Shown here: piece by piece, positions 62,096-64,000 of the stretch
Layout: each line of letters starts with the position of its first letter
Position numbering within the stretch: position 1 is the stretch's first letter
NCBI GenBank assembly: GCA_018829465.1
Contig: JAHJTN010000012.1
Span: 62,001-126,000, forward strand
Direction: 5' to 3'
DNA from: Bacteroidota bacterium
Lineage (GTDB): Bacteria; Bacteroidota; Bacteroidia; Flavobacteriales; Flavobacteriaceae
Length of the DNA: 64,000 bases
Made by a program: the position numbers and the translations under genes
Notes under the pieces: generated by a model
Databases searched by the model: none
What the model saw: only the letters and a program-made list of their open reading frames with translations
Told to the model about the DNA's origin: nothing

Positions 62096-63178
62096 TTATG
62101 CTTTTTTAGAAGCCAATTTGTTTTTCTCAATGCTATGCCCGGGACGCGTCCACTTTGGCTTTTCACCCAAAGGCAGGAAGGATGAATCTTGAGCTTCTAC
62201 AGTTTGGGGTTGCGCTTTTTTGGCAAAAGGTTTTTCGGGTTTCATGCCTAATTTTGCAAATAGCTTCATGTCGTCATCCACATTTGGATTGGGCGTGGTA
62301 AGTAATTTGTCTCCGGCAAAAATAGAGTTGGCTCCGGCAAAGAAGCACATGGCTTGCCCTTCGTGACTCATGTCTTTTCGGCCTGCTGAAAGACGCACCT
62401 GTGTAAGCGGCATGGCGATACGCGTAACGGCCACCATCCGAATCATTTCCCAAATCTCAACGGGCTTTTGGTCTTCCATAGGCGTGCCTTCTACTGCAAC
62501 TAGTGCATTGATGGGAACAGACTCGGGTTGTGGGCTCATGTTGGCTAAGGTTCTAAGCATGGCACACCTATCGGCTACCGATTCGCCCATGCCGATAATG
62601 CCTCCGCTGCATACCGTTACATTAGTCTTGCGAACGTTTGCTATGGTTTGCAACCGGTCTTCAAATCCTCTTGTGGAAATAACCTCTTTGTAATATTCTT
62701 CTGATGAATCAATGTTGTGATTATAGGCATACAAGCCGGCCTCAGCCAAACGTTTGGCTTGGTTCTCCGTTATCATTCCCAATGTACAACAAACTTCCAT
62801 CTCGAGTTTGTTGATGGTTCGAACCATCTCCAAAACTTGTTCAAAATCCTCTCCGTCTTTGACGTTGCGCCAAGCCGCACCCATACAAACACGAGAAGAT
62901 CCGTTTGATTTTGCACGGAGCGCCATCGCTTTGACTTGAGAAACGCTCATTAAATCATTGGTTTCTATATTGGTGTGATAGCGCGCAGCTTGCGGACAAT
63001 AACCACAATCCTCCGGGCAACCTCCTGTCTTGATGGATATCAACGTACTTACCTGTACTTTGTTCGGGTCGTGAAATTGTCGGTGTACAGTCGCAGCCTC
63101 GTAAAGCAACTCCATCAGAGGCTTGTTGTACAGTGCCACCAACTCTTGATCTGTCCAATTGTTTTTGATTTGAGTCAT
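62096..63178 (-). CDS. bioB: Biotin synthase
   Basis: A radical-SAM enzyme that inserts sulfur into dethiobiotin. It has 360 residues. The SAM-binding cluster cysteines are Cys54, Cys58 and Cys61 in GGCPEDCGYCPQA, with later CSGGIIGMGES and RLSAGRKDM. A lysine- and proline-rich C-terminal tail (about 310-360) extends beyond the core. No other biotin genes are near. It has its own promoter box and depends on the Fe-S clusters made by the SUF system. Confidence 0.96.
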   Translation of the reverse strand: MTQIKNNWTDQELVALYNKPLMELLYEAATVHRQFHDPNKVQVSTLISIKTGGCPEDCGYCPQAARYHTNIETNDLMSVSQVKAMALRAKSNGSSRVCMGAAWRNVKDGEDFEQVLEMVRTINKLEMEVCCTLGMITENQAKRLAEAGLYAYNHNIDSSEEYYKEVISTRGFEDRLQTIANVRKTNVTVCSGGIIGMGESVADRCAMLRTLANMSPQPESVPINALVAVEGTPMEDQKPVEIWEMIRMVAVTRIAMPLTQVRLSAGRKDMSHEGQAMCFFAGANSIFAGDKLLTTPNPNVDDDMKLFAKLGMKPEKPFAKKAQPQTVEAQDSSFLPLGEKPKWTRPGHSIEKNKLASKKA

Positions 63179-63194
63179 GAAAAAATATTTAAGT

Positions 63195-63202
63195 CAAATT
63201 TA
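63195..63202 (-). promoter_or_regulatory. bioB promoter, -7 box
   Basis: TAAATTTG on the minus strand, an exact match 16 nt upstream of the bioB start. Confidence 0.5.
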
Positions 63203-63241
63203 CAAAATAAAGTGATGATATGTATTCCCGTATAGAAACCA

Positions 63242-64000
63242 TTAAGGTAATCTCAACATGACGCTCACTGCATTTCCGCCAAAACCTACTGCATTGACTA
63301 ATATACGTTTGATTTTTTTGGGTCTTGAATGGTTATTTAAATAAGGAACTTCTATAAATGTTTGTGTTTGCAGCATAATAACGGCCATTTCCAAACTCAA
63401 TAATCCACTGGCACCAAAAGTATGTCCAAGTTTCCACTTGTTGGTGGTTAAAGCCGGAATGTCCTTGTAAAACACCGCTTCTATAGCGCGCATTTCGGCC
63501 ACATCGCCTTTAAGCGTTCCGGGCGCATGCATCACGATCACATCTACATCCGAAGGAGCCATGTTTCGAAGTGCCATTCGCATCGACTTTTGCAGACATT
63601 CGGCGGTAGCTGAAAGCGAAGCGGCGTGGCTCAGGATTTCCGTCGCATAGCCAATGCCTTCTATCAAAGCCAATGCTTTATCGGAAACACCCAATTCTAA
63701 GCCAACTGCTGCTGCACCTTCTCCCAAAACCATACTGTTTTGCGTTTGGTCCATATCCAGGGCACGACAAGGAAAGGGGTTTTCAATATTTTCGGTATAA
63801 ATTTTTAAGGCATGGATTTGCGACAAGGTAAAATCTGTCAGCGGAGCCTCGCTGCCTCCTACAATAAATTTATCGGCGAAGCCCGCTTGCAACCAAGCCA
63901 TGCCGTTTAGCAAAGCGTGCAGCGCTGTTGAGCAAGTTATGGAATGGCTGACATCAGGCCCGTCTATTTGCAAATCATGAGAAACCCATGAAGATATGTT
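63242..64000 (-). CDS. Beta-ketoacyl-ACP synthase-type condensing enzyme, C-terminal part (cut by window edge)
   Basis: The frame is open through the right end of the window, so the N-terminus is missing. Visible features are the active-site cysteine in SITCSTALHALLNG, the GGSEAPLTDFTLSQ segment, a histidine in MHAPGTLKGD and the lysine/histidine of NKWKLGHTFGASG, so the Cys-His-His triad of KAS I/II enzymes appears complete. The His loop reads HAPGT rather than the usual HGT. It could act in fatty-acid synthesis or in a pigment/polyketide-like pathway such as aryl polyene or flexirubin; the upstream neighbours needed to decide are outside the window. Confidence 0.85.
   Translation of the reverse strand, partial: NISSWVSHDLQIDGPDVSHSITCSTALHALLNGMAWLQAGFADKFIVGGSEAPLTDFTLSQIHALKIYTENIENPFPCRALDMDQTQNSMVLGEGAAAVGLELGVSDKALALIEGIGYATEILSHAASLSATAECLQKSMRMALRNMAPSDVDVIVMHAPGTLKGDVAEMRAIEAVFYKDIPALTTNKWKLGHTFGASGLLSLEMAVIMLQTQTFIEVPYLNNHSRPKKIKRILVNAVGFGGNAVSVMLRLP

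Overview
The window looks like a chromosomal stretch from a member of the Bacteroidota, most likely the Flavobacteriales. Three things point there. Many genes are preceded by the Bacteroidota promoter box TAnnTTTG rather than a sigma70 -10 box. The protein families are typical of the phylum: PorZ of the type IX secretion system, DUF3078, DUF2480, a TonB-type outer-membrane barrel with a carboxypeptidase-regulatory domain, a TolB/PD40 protein and a long IleRS. Most starts follow an A-rich tract without a Shine-Dalgarno sequence. This placement is inferred from families and promoters; no rRNA is present to confirm it.

Layout from left to right. 1-4.2 kb: the tail of a LysE-type exporter, then lepA meeting a CPA1 Na+/H+ antiporter tail to tail. 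4.3-12.4 kb (+): a metallo-beta-lactamase-fold protein and a run of exported peptidases (S8 lipoprotein, M1, S41, S10) with rnpA among them. 12.4-16 kb (+): recA, a TolB-like gene broken by one in-frame stop, and a ThuA-like secreted protein. 16-22 kb (-): a crotonase, an NtrY-like histidine kinase and a large Asp-box beta-propeller protein. 22-22.8 kb: a small decayed patch with an antitoxin, its nonsense-interrupted ParE-like toxin and a coding remnant. 22.8-31 kb: MATE and hemH (-), pth, ribF, an HTTM protein and an outer-membrane barrel (+). 31-35 kb (-): csp, a small membrane protein, a ClC channel and aspS. 35-38 kb: a MORN-type secreted protein, tRNA-Asp, a DUF58 protein and trxA. 37.4-46 kb (-): lspA, a secreted beta protein, a DksA-like protein, ileS, recO and porZ. 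45.9-55 kb (-): hemB, then a SUF iron-sulfur operon (sufA-B-C-D-S-E, a DUF59 gene, DUF2480) followed by DUF3078, and tadA. 55-59 kb (+): dxs and a PpiD-like chaperone. 59-64 kb (-): thiL, recX, serS, bioB and the end of a ketoacyl synthase.

Most of the window is housekeeping: translation (lepA, pth, aspS, ileS, serS, tadA, tRNA-Asp, rnpA), recombination (recA, recO, recX), heme (hemB, hemH), Fe-S clusters, and cofactors (ribF, thiL, bioB, dxs), together with envelope biogenesis. There is no phage, CRISPR array, rRNA operon or intact insertion sequence. I see no defence island or new multi-gene system. The most novel signal is non-coding: an intergenic element of about 60 nt in four copies (near 16.9, 31.4, 45.8 and 52.5 kb). 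All copies have the same orientation, each sits just upstream of a minus-strand gene, and the flanks can form a stem with some base-pair-preserving changes. Also notable are a 15-bp direct repeat at 33-bp spacing over the MORN gene promoter, back-to-back apparently leaderless promoters for tadA and dxs, and two genes each broken by a single nonsense codon.
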